A DNA stretch of 64,000 nt from Bacteroidales bacterium (GCA_030695025.1 JAUYTX010000024.1:1-64000); one strand, 5' to 3'. Shown: positions 18,518-28,176, counted from the stretch's first letter. Numbers and translations are program-made. The notes: generated by a model from the sequence alone, not told the origin.

Positions 18518-19105
18518 ATGACCACAATAATTGAGATTGATAATTTTCTGGTTTCCTCCGCAATTCTCACTGAGAAGTTCATTTGTGACCTTTCAAAATG
18601 CCATGGAGCATGTTGCATAATTGGAGACAGCGGAGCACCACTTTCAAAGGAAGAGTGTGATTTATTAAGCAGTGAGTACCCAAATTTTAAAAGATATCTC
18701 AGAGATGAGGGGATCCGCTCCGTTCAGGAGTCGGGTCCCTTTGTTCTGGATACCGATGGTGATCTGGTTACCCCTCTGATAGATGGAGAGGAGTGCGCCT
18801 ACACCATTTTTGACAAAGACGACAATTGTTTCTGCGGCATTGAGATGGCCTTCAGAGATGGAAAAAGTCAATTTAGAAAGCCGGCTTCCTGTTGGCTTTA
18901 CCCCATAAGAGTTTCAACTCTTTCAAACGGCATGACTGCCCTTAACCTGCACGAATGGCATATCTGTAAAGATGCGTTTGCCAAAGGGAGGAGTGAAGGA
19001 GTTCCCGTTTATAAATTCCTAAGAGAACCTATTGTATTTGCTTTTGGTTTAGAGTTTTACGAAAAACTTGAAAGCGCAGCCAAAGAGCTGGAGAGTCAGA
19101 TTTAA
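18518..19105 (+). CDS. DUF3109 family cysteine-rich protein
   Basis: 195 residues. The N-terminal cysteines C23, C28, C32, C33 and C47, followed by the ECAY, CFC and ASCWLYPIR segments and a late Cys in HICKDAF, form the DUF3109 pattern. This looks like a metal- or Fe-S-binding protein related in style to YkgJ-type proteins. No signal peptide, so cytoplasmic. Function is unknown. Its last four bases overlap the end of the polyprenyl synthase gene on the other strand. Confidence 0.85.
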   Translation: MTTIIEIDNFLVSSAILTEKFICDLSKCHGACCIIGDSGAPLSKEECDLLSSEYPNFKRYLRDEGIRSVQESGPFVLDTDGDLVTPLIDGEECAYTIFDKDDNCFCGIEMAFRDGKSQFRKPASCWLYPIRVSTLSNGMTALNLHEWHICKDAFAKGRSEGVPVYKFLREPIVFAFGLEFYEKLESAAKELESQI

Positions 19106-20076
19106 ACAACCCTGTTTCCTACATAAAGAGCAAGAGTCTCAAGCTCTTTCTTATATTCAGAATCAGTCAAATTTCCCAACGCCTCAATAGCTAACCGTGA
19201 ATGTTCGGCCAGAGATTTTTGCGCAGATTCAATTCCTGAAAATCTTTTTACAAACTCAAGCGTCTTGTCTACCAACGGGTTTGAATCTCCATCGGTATCT
19301 TTGATGAATTTTAACATCTCGTCTCGTTCTGCGGGAGAGCTGTTTTTAAATGCACATATCAACGGCAGAGTAATCTTCTTCTCTTTAATATCTGTCCCTG
19401 CCATCTTTCCTGTATCAAGATCGGGCATATAATCAAACACATCATCTCTTATCTGGAAAGCAATGCCAAGGTGGTAGGCATATCTGCTAAGATCTGAGAT
19501 AAGACTCTCTGATGCTCCGGCAGAATAGACTGCGCTGGCAACAGATGCTACGAAAAGACTCGAGGTCTTTCTTGAGATAATGTAGTAGTAGTCCTCTTCT
19601 GTAGTATCGAGCCGGGAGGCTTTTTGTATCTGAAAAAGTTCTCCTTCTGAGAGCTCCTCTACAGCCTTGGTAAAGAAACCCATAACCCTTGGGTTATGTT
19701 GTTTTACTATTAATGAGAGCGCTTTTGACAGCCAGTAGTCGCCGGTGAGAACCGATGATGCCGGGCTGTACATGTTTTGCACGGTTGGAGCGCCTCTTCT
19801 GTGAGATGAATTGTCGGCAACATCGTCATGAAGTAATGTTGCAGTGTGTATCATCTCTGCAACTGCTGCACACGAAATTGTAAGGGAGTTGGGCATACCG
19901 CATGCCTTTGCAGATACAAGGCTTAAAATGGGCCGTATCTGCTTGCCTTTAAGCTCGAAAAGGTATTTGTTAATTGTGTTAAGCAACTCAACATTGCTCT
20001 CAAGGCTCTCTTTTATAAGATTATTGACCTCTAAAAGATCACCTTTAATTCTATCCTGGATTTTGCTTATTTCCAT
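19102..20076 (-). CDS. Long-chain polyprenyl diphosphate synthase
   Basis: 324-residue trans-isoprenyl diphosphate synthase. The first Asp-rich motif is DDVAD at 84-88 followed by RRG, and the second is DDVFD at 211-215. The residue five before the first motif is Ala, a small residue that in this family allows long products. It therefore most likely makes the octaprenyl or longer side chain for menaquinone. It lies two bases downstream of the LOG gene on the same strand. Exact chain length cannot be read from sequence. Confidence 0.92.
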   Translation of the reverse strand: MEISKIQDRIKGDLLEVNNLIKESLESNVELLNTINKYLFELKGKQIRPILSLVSAKACGMPNSLTISCAAVAEMIHTATLLHDDVADNSSHRRGAPTVQNMYSPASSVLTGDYWLSKALSLIVKQHNPRVMGFFTKAVEELSEGELFQIQKASRLDTTEEDYYYIISRKTSSLFVASVASAVYSAGASESLISDLSRYAYHLGIAFQIRDDVFDYMPDLDTGKMAGTDIKEKKITLPLICAFKNSSPAERDEMLKFIKDTDGDSNPLVDKTLEFVKRFSGIESAQKSLAEHSRLAIEALGNLTDSEYKKELETLALYVGNRVV

Positions 20077-20078
20077 TA

Positions 20079-20660
20079 TTATGCGGGCAGATAGTGTTTA
20101 GCCTCAAGTACAGATCTGCTGCTGTTCTCAATAGCATCGATTAATTCTTCAATAGTATCAACAACAATCAGACTATCTCTAAAGTTTTGTCCAAGACAGT
20201 TTTTTTCAACAAAAAAGTCAAAAAGATCAATAAGCTTATTGTAAAAACCCTCCTGATTGAAGATTATTACGGCTCCGTCGTATTGACCAAGCCTTTTAAG
20301 AGTGTATGTCTCCAGAAACTCCTCCAGCGTTCCAAGCCCTCCGGGAAAAGCAACCACTGCGTCAGTATCCTCTCTTAAAAGTTCCTTTCGCCTGCTCATT
20401 GTCTCAACAACCTCCAACTGTTTCATGTTAGGGTGTTGCAACTCCATTTCTCCCATAAAACCAGGAATAACTCCCTCAACATTCGTCCCCTTCTCCAGTA
20501 CAGTGTCAATTATAACACCCATCAATCCTCTCATACTTCCTCCACACACAATAGTGTAATTTAGTAAAGAAGCCGCCTTTGCAAATTCTTTGGCGGCCTC
20601 TGTATATTTGGATTCAAGAATATTACTGGATGAACAGTAAACACATACTCGTTTTCCCAT
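20079..20660 (-). CDS. LOG family protein (TIGR00730), nucleotide phosphoribohydrolase-like
   Basis: 193-residue Rossmann-fold protein with MSRRK (88-92) and PGGLGTLEE (106-114), the hallmark of LOG proteins that hydrolyse cytokinin riboside or purine nucleoside 5-monophosphates to base and ribose phosphate. The usual GGGxxGLMG reads GGSMRGLMG. In bacteria outside plant interaction the physiological substrate is probably AMP or a related nucleotide, which is inference. It sits between the beta-barrel gene and the polyprenyl synthase in a leftward group. Confidence 0.9.
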   Translation of the reverse strand: MGKRVCVYCSSSNILESKYTEAAKEFAKAASLLNYTIVCGGSMRGLMGVIIDTVLEKGTNVEGVIPGFMGEMELQHPNMKQLEVVETMSRRKELLREDTDAVVAFPGGLGTLEEFLETYTLKRLGQYDGAVIIFNQEGFYNKLIDLFDFFVEKNCLGQNFRDSLIVVDTIEELIDAIENSSRSVLEAKHYLPA

Positions 20661-20670
20661 CTGTTAAAAA

Positions 20671-21267
20671 CTAAAACATTATACTTACCGAAAGCTGAAA
20701 GCCTTGTAGTTTTGCATTTTTAAATGTTTCACCGTTAATTGCACCTGCACCGGCAGACTGCAATTTTCCAAGACCCCAGTTATATTTTCCACTAACCTGC
20801 AGCTTCCAAATATCTATACCGGCACCAATGCCGTAACCGTAGTCAAATCTGTTAATGTCGTCCCATTCTGCAGTTTCAAATGATTCTCCCTTTCCTACAG
20901 CGTAAGAAACATATGGAGAAAACATTATAAACGGCCTTATAAGCAAAAGATCCAGGCCTAGCTGAATATTTAGAGGAACAGAGATATAATCAAGGTAGAA
21001 ACTTTGATTGGGTCCAATTGCATTCTCGGCACCTTGTCTTACAAAAAGGAGATCGGGCTGCAGTCCTATACCTATTACAGGAACCTTAAACTGGTATGTC
21101 ACTCCAAAATGGTAACCGGTCTGTTTACTCCAGGTATTATCGACATTTTCTGAAATATCCTTAAGAGAGTTGAAGTTGAGGCCACCCTTTACTCCAAACT
21201 TTGATTGAGCGGTTGCCGATGCCGACAGAATAAGGATTCCTAATACTAATACTGCTATTTTTTTCAT
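20671..21267 (-). CDS. Outer membrane beta-barrel protein (porin-like, OMP_b-brl type)
   Basis: 198 residues with a signal peptide (about 1-20, ending ATAQ) and alternating hydrophobic/polar strands rich in Gly, Tyr and Phe. It begins FGVKGGLNFNS and ends with an aromatic final residue (SVSIMF), as usual for outer-membrane barrels. This small eight-strand type is very common in Bacteroidota and has no defined substrate. It starts 7 bp after trxA on the same strand. Confidence 0.85.
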   Translation of the reverse strand: MKKIAVLVLGILILSASATAQSKFGVKGGLNFNSLKDISENVDNTWSKQTGYHFGVTYQFKVPVIGIGLQPDLLFVRQGAENAIGPNQSFYLDYISVPLNIQLGLDLLLIRPFIMFSPYVSYAVGKGESFETAEWDDINRFDYGYGIGAGIDIWKLQVSGKYNWGLGKLQSAGAGAINGETFKNAKLQGFQLSVSIMF

Positions 21268-21274
21268 TTTATTT

Positions 21275-21592
21275 TTACATTAGACCATTTAGCTTGGCTG
21301 CAATTGCAGCCTTTGTTGTAGATCCTACAATTTTATCTTTTAGTTCACCGTTTTTGAAAAATAGAATTGTAGGTATATTCCTGATTGAATATTTCACAGG
21401 AATAGACTCGTTAGAGTCAACATCACATTTGGTAATGACTGCTTTACCCTCATACTCCACAGCCAGTTCATCAACTATTGGAGCAATCATGCGGCAAGGA
21501 CCGCACCATGGAGCCCAGAAGTCAACCAATACAGGTTTATCTGAATTAATAACTATTTCGTTAAAATTTGAATCGTTTACTGCTATAGCCAT
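21275..21592 (-). CDS. trxA: Thioredoxin
   Basis: 105-residue cytoplasmic disulfide reductase with the WCGPC active site (C30, C33), the conserved DFWAPW before it, and the cis-Pro in the RNIPTILFF segment. It lacks a signal peptide, so it is the general thioredoxin rather than a periplasmic homologue. It may head the transcript trxA-barrel-LOG-polyprenyl synthase, as the gaps are 2-10 bp. Confidence 0.96.
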   Translation of the reverse strand: MAIAVNDSNFNEIVINSDKPVLVDFWAPWCGPCRMIAPIVDELAVEYEGKAVITKCDVDSNESIPVKYSIRNIPTILFFKNGELKDKIVGSTTKAAIAAKLNGLM

Positions 21593-21695
21593 TTTTTGAT
21601 TTTTTTAGAATTAAACATTTGAGTTGCTAAATTAACAAGTTTTTTTTTAAAAACCTATTAAGGTTTTACTGTTTAAACCCGAGCATAAATAAGAA

Positions 21696-21713
21696 GAGGG
21701 GCCTGCGCCCCTC
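21696..21713 (-). terminator. Terminator of the RND efflux operon
   Basis: A 7-bp GC stem (21696-21702 with 21707-21713) and four-base loop lie 6 bp past the stop of the PII-like gene. The minus-strand tail is T-rich (TTCTTATTT) rather than a pure T run. It separates the efflux operon from trxA. Confidence 0.6.
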
Positions 21714-21718
21714 CTTAA

Positions 21719-22012
21719 TTAAATAACTGATTCTGCCTCCCAGACAAAAGCTCTCATACCTTGTTGCTTTGCAGCATTATTTTCTGCTTTTAGCTCTTTT
21801 AAAAGCTGTGGCAACATCTCTTCAGGAACAACAGCCAGGATTGCCATATTTTTGGATGGCCACGCATGAGTTCCGTAGTGAGGCTCTCCCTTTACAGAGC
21901 CTCTCCCCTGAACGTCAACCCATTTGGTAAAACCCCTTATGCTACAGTTATCAAGAATTTCCATAACCACACTAGAGTGGGCCTGGTTATATATTATCAT
22001 TACAGCTTTCAT
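21719..22012 (-). CDS. PII-like signalling protein linked to RND efflux
   Basis: 97 residues, the size of a PII-fold monomer. The pattern KAVMIIYN at the start, a T-loop-like stretch at about 28-56 (GFTKW, then QGRGS and GEPHYGTHAWPSKN), and the beta-alpha-beta C-terminal half resemble PII-like proteins, including the PII-NG group reported beside heavy-metal RND efflux genes. The His, Tyr and Met residues of the loop could bind a ligand or metal. Its ATG shares one base with the TAA of the RND pump gene (TAATG), so translation is coupled. I infer a regulator of the pump; classical uridylylation and ATP motifs of GlnB are not evident. Confidence 0.7.
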   Translation of the reverse strand: MKAVMIIYNQAHSSVVMEILDNCSIRGFTKWVDVQGRGSVKGEPHYGTHAWPSKNMAILAVVPEEMLPQLLKELKAENNAAKQQGMRAFVWEAESVI

Positions 22013-25000
22013 TATCTTGCAGTTTTTAGTTTAAGATTTTTTGCATGAGCCTTTCTCTTCTTAGACATCTCCCTTACATGCAGAGATGTATAGATAGTTG
22101 GAATCACAACCAAAGTTAAAAGTGTAGATACGCTAAGACCTCCGATAATTGCGATACCCATTGGCTGCCATATCTCTGAACCTTCACCAATTCCTATGGC
22201 CATTGGAAGCATACCAAGAATTGTTGTAACGGTTGTCATAAGCACAGGTCTCAATCTCGATTTTCCTCCTGAAACAACCGACTTCATAACACTCATTCCT
22301 CTCTCTTTATTGAGATTAATGTAGTCTATGAGCACAATACCGTTCTTTACAACAATCCCCACAAGCATAACCGCACCAATCAAAGCAATAAGACTGAGCG
22401 ATGTTCCGGTTAACCAGAGCGCAATAAACACACCGGTAAATGCAAACGGAAGTGAGAACATTATTATAAACGGATCTCTGAATGATTCAAACTGTGCCGC
22501 CATTACAATGTAAGTTAGCATAATTACCAGCAACAAAAGGGTTATCATGTCCATAAAGGACTCCTGTTGCTCTTCGTAAGCTCCGGATGTTTTGATCACA
22601 ATATTTGAAGGTAGTGATATCTCGTTTACCGCTTTTGTTACCTCAGCAGCAATATCTCCAAGCGGCCTGTTGTAAACCGAACCGGTTATTTTAACAACCC
22701 TCTCTCTGTCAAGGTGTTCAATCGATGGTGGTGCAAAATCTTCAATAACATCCGCCACTTCGCTAAGTCTTATGGCCTTACCCTGGTTGTTATACAGCAG
22801 TATGGCCTTGACATCATCTATATTGGATCTGTACTTAACCTCATCTCGTACAACAATGTCGTACTCATCTCCGTCTTCTCTGAACTGAGTGGTAATTATA
22901 CCATTTATTCTGTTTCTTACTGCAGTTGCGGCACTGGTAAGACTTACTCCGTTCATTGCCAATTTGGCCCTGTCAAACTGAACCTTAAGCTGAGGCATAT
23001 AGTTCTCACGGCTGAGCTTAACATCTCTAAGACCTTGTGTGTTCTTCATAATTTCGGCAACCTGATGTGCAACCGCCTCTGCATCCTCCATATTGTAACC
23101 CAGCACGTTCATCTCCAGAGAGGAGCCTCCGGTTCCCATACCTTCATTTGAACCTCCGGGCATAACCTCAAATCTATAGATCTCAGGAATTGCTTCAAGA
23201 TCTTTTCTCATCAGGTCAGATATCTCAAAAATATCCCTTTTTCGTGAATTGACATGTGTAAGCTTCATGGTATATGAGATGAGGTGCGTACCTGAATTAC
23301 CCATTGAAAGGAAGATGTTTGATCCGTCTGATTGCCCCATCGTGGTTGACATTACCTCAATTTCGGGATACTTGTCTTTCCACTGGCTGTATAGATATTG
23401 GTTGAGCTCTCTTGAGTGTTCAACTCTGGTTCCAACCGGCAGTTCTACCGTAACCCCTATTTGCGAATTGTCCACAGCAGGGAAGAAGTCTGTTCCCACT
23501 TTTGTAAGCAGCATGAGACTTGATATAAACAGAGCCGATGCCGAAAGGATAACCAGTAGCCTATGGCCCAGTGCCCAGGAGAGGAACCTCTCGTATGCTC
23601 TGTCCAACCCGTCAAGCCCTCTTTCGATTGGTGCGTAAAAGAACATGAATGCCTTGCTTCTCTTAGGGTCCTTTCTGAGCATTCTCGAGCTCAGCATTGG
23701 CGTAAGAGTAAGAGCTGCAATTGTTGAAACTGTTATAATTATGGTAACAATCCATCCAAGTTGCTTGAACATTATACCTGCAAGTCCGGAAACCATTGTC
23801 AGTGGGAAAAATACAGCCACAATGGTAAGAGTAGAGGCAATTACTGCAACTGCCACCTCATTTGTGGCATAAATTGCAGCATCTTTTGGTTTACTGCCCT
23901 TCTCAATGTGTGAGGTGATGTTCTCAAGCACCACAATAGCATCGTCCACCACCATACCTATGGCAATGGAGAGCGAACTTAATGATATGATATTAAGGGT
24001 ATTACCCGATACCATCAGATAGATAAATGCGGCAATTAGCGAAACCGGAATCGTGAGTATGATAATAAAGGTGGCTCTCCATCTTCCAAGGAAGAACAGT
24101 ACCACAATCATTACGAATAATCCTGCAAGAAGCACCGTTTCAGTAAGAGATCCTATACTTCCCTTTATAAATTCCGATGTATCCATAATCATCTCCAGTT
24201 GAATGTCAGGAGGAAGAAGTGGTTTAATCTTCTCCAGTTCCAACTGTATCTTGTTGGCAATATCTACCACATTGGCGCCGGACTGTTTCTGAACTACGAT
24301 TGTGGCTGCCCTCTCTCCGTTTGTCAGTACTTCGGTGGCCCGCTCTTTAAGGGTGTCTTTAACAATGGCAATATCTTTAATATAGATGCTGCGTCCGTTA
24401 AAGCTTCCTACAATAATATCCTTGATTTCGTCGCTCGATTTAAACTCACCATCTACTTTAACAGAGAAGGTCTCCGATCCGATATCAATATTTCCACCAG
24501 GGATATTGCGGTTCTCCATTGCCAGAACTCCGGCAACCTGCTCAACTGTAAGCCTGTATGCTTCAAGTTTTCTTGGATCGGTTAAAACCTGTATCTCTCT
24601 CTGAGGAGCACCTGAAATGGAGACCGAAGCAACTCCGTCTATCCGGTTAATTGGGTTAGCAACTTTATCTTCAAGAATTTTATAGAGGCCCTGTTCATTC
24701 TGCGTTGTTCTGGCTGAGATGAAGGCAACAGGAATCATTGTTGAGTTAAACTTGAGAATTACAGGATTCTCAACCCCTTCGGGCAAGAAGTTCCTGAGCA
24801 TATCAATAACAGAGCGGATATCGTTAACCGCTTCGGTCATATCTGTCCCATACTCAAACTCTACTGTAATTAAAGAGATATTGTCTTTCGAAACAGATGT
24901 TATCTTTTTGAGGTCAGACACCGTACTTAGGGACATCTCCATTCTCTTGGTCACGTTCTGCTCAATATCGGATGCACTCGCTCCGGAGTATGTGGTCATT

Positions 25001-25140
25001 ACCATAACCGCATTGAGCTCTATCTCGGGATATAGGTCAACCGAAAGTTTTGAGAAAGAGAAGAGACCTAATACCATTATCCCCACAAAAATGAGGGCCG
25101 TGGTAACCGGTTTTTTTACTGCACTTTCGTATATTTTCAT
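22012..25140 (-). CDS. RND efflux transporter permease (HAE1-type)
   Basis: 1042-residue inner-membrane pump with twelve predicted helices and two large periplasmic loops. The proton-relay residues of the AcrB/HAE1 subfamily are present: D399-D400 in GMVVDDAIVVLEN (TM4) and K932 in GIVVKNGIVLID (TM10). This places it with drug or hydrophobe pumps rather than the CusA metal type, though substrates cannot be read. It forms a tripartite system with the adaptor and TolC genes immediately upstream. The basic C-terminal tail is cytoplasmic. Confidence 0.95.
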   Translation of the reverse strand: MKIYESAVKKPVTTALIFVGIMVLGLFSFSKLSVDLYPEIELNAVMVMTTYSGASASDIEQNVTKRMEMSLSTVSDLKKITSVSKDNISLITVEFEYGTDMTEAVNDIRSVIDMLRNFLPEGVENPVILKFNSTMIPVAFISARTTQNEQGLYKILEDKVANPINRIDGVASVSISGAPQREIQVLTDPRKLEAYRLTVEQVAGVLAMENRNIPGGNIDIGSETFSVKVDGEFKSSDEIKDIIVGSFNGRSIYIKDIAIVKDTLKERATEVLTNGERAATIVVQKQSGANVVDIANKIQLELEKIKPLLPPDIQLEMIMDTSEFIKGSIGSLTETVLLAGLFVMIVVLFFLGRWRATFIIILTIPVSLIAAFIYLMVSGNTLNIISLSSLSIAIGMVVDDAIVVLENITSHIEKGSKPKDAAIYATNEVAVAVIASTLTIVAVFFPLTMVSGLAGIMFKQLGWIVTIIITVSTIAALTLTPMLSSRMLRKDPKRSKAFMFFYAPIERGLDGLDRAYERFLSWALGHRLLVILSASALFISSLMLLTKVGTDFFPAVDNSQIGVTVELPVGTRVEHSRELNQYLYSQWKDKYPEIEVMSTTMGQSDGSNIFLSMGNSGTHLISYTMKLTHVNSRKRDIFEISDLMRKDLEAIPEIYRFEVMPGGSNEGMGTGGSSLEMNVLGYNMEDAEAVAHQVAEIMKNTQGLRDVKLSRENYMPQLKVQFDRAKLAMNGVSLTSAATAVRNRINGIITTQFREDGDEYDIVVRDEVKYRSNIDDVKAILLYNNQGKAIRLSEVADVIEDFAPPSIEHLDRERVVKITGSVYNRPLGDIAAEVTKAVNEISLPSNIVIKTSGAYEEQQESFMDMITLLLLVIMLTYIVMAAQFESFRDPFIIMFSLPFAFTGVFIALWLTGTSLSLIALIGAVMLVGIVVKNGIVLIDYINLNKERGMSVMKSVVSGGKSRLRPVLMTTVTTILGMLPMAIGIGEGSEIWQPMGIAIIGGLSVSTLLTLVVIPTIYTSLHVREMSKKRKAHAKNLKLKTAR

Positions 25141-25161
25141 CAGTAATTATTTTATTCTTAT

Positions 25162-26208
25162 TTACTTAATGTTAAGGTCTGATTCTGTAATCTGGACTTT
25201 AGATCCATCTATCAGGCCTGTGTTTCCTGCAACCACGATCTTCTGACCAAGCTCAAGCCCGGCAAGTACTTCGTAAACTGAGTCAACTCGTTTTCCAAGC
25301 TCTACCTTTGTGTACCTTACAACATCACCATCCAGAACATAGACATACTTGTCGTTTGTGCCTTGTTGTTTAATAACTGCCTTATCCGGTACTACAATTC
25401 TATCTTTAGTTCCAAAATCAACCTTTGCTCTTGCAAACATACCCGGACGCATCTGAAGTGACGGGTTTTCAATTCTTACTTCAGCCTGAAATGTTCTTGT
25501 TGATGGGTCGATTGTCGGGTGGATCAGCATCACTTTGCCGTTGAATTTTTTGCCTGGATAAATATCAAGTGAAATTTCAACAGGTGTTCCAATTTTAACC
25601 TGTGGGAAAAACTCTTCGGATATCCCAATAAGAATTTTTACAGGTTGCATCTGCATAACTACAAGTATCGGCTGACCTGTTGCAAGGTCACCATTGTCAA
25701 AGTTTTTTTGAACAATAATACCGTCAATAGGTGAAAGCAGCTTTGTGTTTTTATCCAGATTGGCAATGCTCTCTTCGGCAATTTTAACCTGTGTCTTCAT
25801 TTGGTCGTACTGCTGTGCGGCTATTCCTCCTGAATTGTAGAGTGCTTCAATTCTTGAAAGGTCCAGTTTAAGATTTTCAAGCTGAATTCTGGCCTGTGCA
25901 TAGTTGATACTCTCCATCTGAACCAGCAGTTGTCCTTTGGTCACACGACTTCCTACCTCAACATAAATTTTCTCTACACGTTGAGCAGCAGAGCTGGAGA
26001 TGTAGTTTTTAACCATAGGCTCAATATTGCCTGTGAATTCAATTACCTGGCCCACCTGAGCCATTTCAACCCCGGCAATCTTAACCGGAAAGATCTTCTC
26101 TGTGGCCTCTGTTGTACCCTTTTCGCCCAAGCAGGATGCAAGTACCAGAGTGCCGATTAGTAATAGAGATGCTATTTTTTTCATATTTCTGAATGATTTG
26201 TTTTCCAT
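25162..26208 (-). CDS. RND efflux periplasmic adaptor (membrane fusion protein), lipoprotein
   Basis: 348 residues. A signal peptide ends in the lipobox LASC, with Cys26 as the lipidation site, so the adaptor is probably anchored in the inner membrane. Order: lipoyl-like half motifs around 60-90 and 155-185, a short alpha-helical hairpin between them, then beta-barrel and membrane-proximal domains. The start at 26208 forms a TAATG overlap with the TolC gene and is preferred. An internal ATG at 26184 would give the shorter, more usual MKKIASLLL beginning and remains possible. Confidence 0.92.
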   Translation of the reverse strand: MENKSFRNMKKIASLLLIGTLVLASCLGEKGTTEATEKIFPVKIAGVEMAQVGQVIEFTGNIEPMVKNYISSSAAQRVEKIYVEVGSRVTKGQLLVQMESINYAQARIQLENLKLDLSRIEALYNSGGIAAQQYDQMKTQVKIAEESIANLDKNTKLLSPIDGIIVQKNFDNGDLATGQPILVVMQMQPVKILIGISEEFFPQVKIGTPVEISLDIYPGKKFNGKVMLIHPTIDPSTRTFQAEVRIENPSLQMRPGMFARAKVDFGTKDRIVVPDKAVIKQQGTNDKYVYVLDGDVVRYTKVELGKRVDSVYEVLAGLELGQKIVVAGNTGLIDGSKVQITESDLNIK

Positions 26209-27560
26209 TAGTTATTGATTTTTTCTGTTGTATCACGACCGGTTACCTTTTCGTACTCATTTCGTGCTTTTATAAAGTCGTAAATTGTTTGGTTCAGGTT
26301 TAGCTGTGATCTGGTAAGTGCAACCTCGGTATCGTTTAGCTCCAGCAGAGTTCCTGTTCCTGTCGAATATCTCACCTTCGCGATTTCATACCCCTTTTTC
26401 GCCTGCATAACCGCCTCTTTATCTGACTCAAGCTGTATCTTGGCCCTGTTCATCTCGTTAAGAGAGTTTCTTAGTGCCAATGTGAGATTGTTTTCAACTA
26501 TCTCTCTCTGATAGCTCATTTGTCTTATTCCAACCTGTGTCTGTTTCTCTTTAAGAGAGATTGATAACTTGTTAAAAATTGGAATTTGAAGAACAAGACC
26601 TACCGCCACTGAATTTGTCCAGAGTCTGTTAAATGTAAACTCTTCGCTCTGCATCTGCAGCTGGTAATTTGCAAAACCTGCAAGTGATGGGAGCCTTTGA
26701 GATCTTATCAGTTCATGTGTTTTGCACAGCTTTTCCAGTTGTATGTCAACACTTCTGAGAGAGCTGTTATTGTCAAGGGTCATTGGTCCCATTCCTTTAT
26801 ATTCAGCTATCTCCATTTCATAATCTGATATGCTTCCTGCCAATTTCAATGGGGTTTCCAGGTCAAGCGATAATAGTACTTTCAGCTGCATTTTTGCAAG
26901 TTCCAGTCCGTTTGCTGCCTGTGTTATCGTTGGTAGAAGATTTCTTACGGCAACATCCGATCTGATTTTATCATACTCAGAAGCAAGGCCGTTTTCGTAC
27001 ATGTTTTTTATATTCTGTGCTGTCTGACCGGCATTTTTATAACTCTCCTGCAGAACATCCAGTGATTGCTCCAGCATAAGTATTCCGTAGAAAGAGTTTT
27101 TAACCTGTGATATTAACTCTATTTTGGTACTTCTTGCTGATTCAAGTGCGCTCTTGAGGTCAAGCTCGGAAAGCTGAATGCTTTTGAACAGAGCAAGTGA
27201 GAATACTGGCACCTGCAATACTCCGCTAACAGCATAGCTGTTTGTAGCTCCTATCTCCATTTTTCCTCCCGGGAAAAAATCCGAGAAGAAAACCGGCTTG
27301 AGGATGTTATTTGTGTACTGTGCATTTGCGTTTAAAGATGGCATCAGCGAGTACCAGTTTTCGGTCTTAAGCCAGTCAACTCTTTTTATCTCTTCATCTG
27401 CAATTTTAACGCTAAGATTCTCGTTAACGGCTATTTCAAGCGCCTGGTCAATTGTCAGCGTAAGGGTTCCTGTTGTTGCCTGTTGTCCAAACAGGCTGCT
27501 GCCGGTGGCAACAGTCATCAAAAGTGTAAGTGCAAAGGTTACTTTTGTCCTTAATTTCAT
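26208..27560 (-). CDS. TolC family outer membrane efflux protein
   Basis: 450 residues with a signal peptide (about 1-25, ending LFGQ) and two homologous helical repeats of the outer membrane factor family. Examples are the ALEIAVNENLSVKIADEEIKR segment near the start and the typical YSTGTGTLLELNDTEVAL repeat near residue 400. It forms the outer duct of the efflux pump. It lies 7 bp after tetR and overlaps the adaptor start by one base, so tetR-tolC-adaptor-pump-PII form one operon. Confidence 0.93.
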   Translation of the reverse strand: MKLRTKVTFALTLLMTVATGSSLFGQQATTGTLTLTIDQALEIAVNENLSVKIADEEIKRVDWLKTENWYSLMPSLNANAQYTNNILKPVFFSDFFPGGKMEIGATNSYAVSGVLQVPVFSLALFKSIQLSELDLKSALESARSTKIELISQVKNSFYGILMLEQSLDVLQESYKNAGQTAQNIKNMYENGLASEYDKIRSDVAVRNLLPTITQAANGLELAKMQLKVLLSLDLETPLKLAGSISDYEMEIAEYKGMGPMTLDNNSSLRSVDIQLEKLCKTHELIRSQRLPSLAGFANYQLQMQSEEFTFNRLWTNSVAVGLVLQIPIFNKLSISLKEKQTQVGIRQMSYQREIVENNLTLALRNSLNEMNRAKIQLESDKEAVMQAKKGYEIAKVRYSTGTGTLLELNDTEVALTRSQLNLNQTIYDFIKARNEYEKVTGRDTTEKINN

Positions 27561-27567
27561 AATTTAA

Positions 27568-28176
27568 TTAATTTGAATTTGCTAAATATTCATCTATTGT
27601 TTTGATCCCCATTTCAGTTGCTATTCCCCTGAAATAGAAAATAACAACCTCCTTGAAGAGCTCTTTTCTTTTGTACTCCTTTACCGGAAACACATCGGAA
27701 TTCTCTAATAGATGTGATATCTCAATCACAACTTTAGAGACAATTTTATTGTCAATATTTTTAATAATATACCCCTCTTTTTGCCCTTTTTCAATGTATT
27801 CGTTTATCCTCTCCATGTGATAAACCATCACATTTTCTACTGTTTTCTTATATAGGTCGTAGTAGTACTTTCTAAGCTCCTGGAAAAAATTTATTTTAAG
27901 ATTTATTATAAGGTCAGATTGGGAGTTATGAATCTTAAAAAGCAGGTCAAGCACATTTTCTGACTCTTTTTCCAGACTCATTGAATAATCCATCATCTGT
28001 ACTTTCATAAATTCGATGCACTCCTCCAGCAGTTGTGATTTGTCGGAAAATTGCTCATAAAGGGTCCTTTTTGAAATCCCATTCTCTTTGGCTACATCAT
28101 CCATTGTCACCGACTTACATCCGTTTTGGAGAAAAAGCTCGGTTGACACCTCGATTATTCTATCTCTTATATCCAT
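27568..28176 (-). CDS. TetR/AcrR family repressor of the efflux operon
   Basis: 202 residues with an N-terminal TetR helix-turn-helix (about 9-50, including GCKSVTMDDVAKENGISKRTLYEQF, recognition helix near SKRTLYEQF) and an all-helical ligand-binding domain. It is the first gene of the efflux operon and is followed 7 bp later by tolC. The promoter at 28203-28233 overlaps a 9-bp inverted repeat, so autorepression relieved by a pump substrate is the natural model (inference). Confidence 0.9.
   Translation of the reverse strand: MDIRDRIIEVSTELFLQNGCKSVTMDDVAKENGISKRTLYEQFSDKSQLLEECIEFMKVQMMDYSMSLEKESENVLDLLFKIHNSQSDLIINLKINFFQELRKYYYDLYKKTVENVMVYHMERINEYIEKGQKEGYIIKNIDNKIVSKVVIEISHLLENSDVFPVKEYKRKELFKEVVIFYFRGIATEMGIKTIDEYLANSN

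Noticed and set aside
22700..25246. Several long open frames on the plus strand inside the RND pump and adaptor genes
   Set aside because: They are antisense shadows. The minus-strand frames have full family motifs and the plus-strand products have none.
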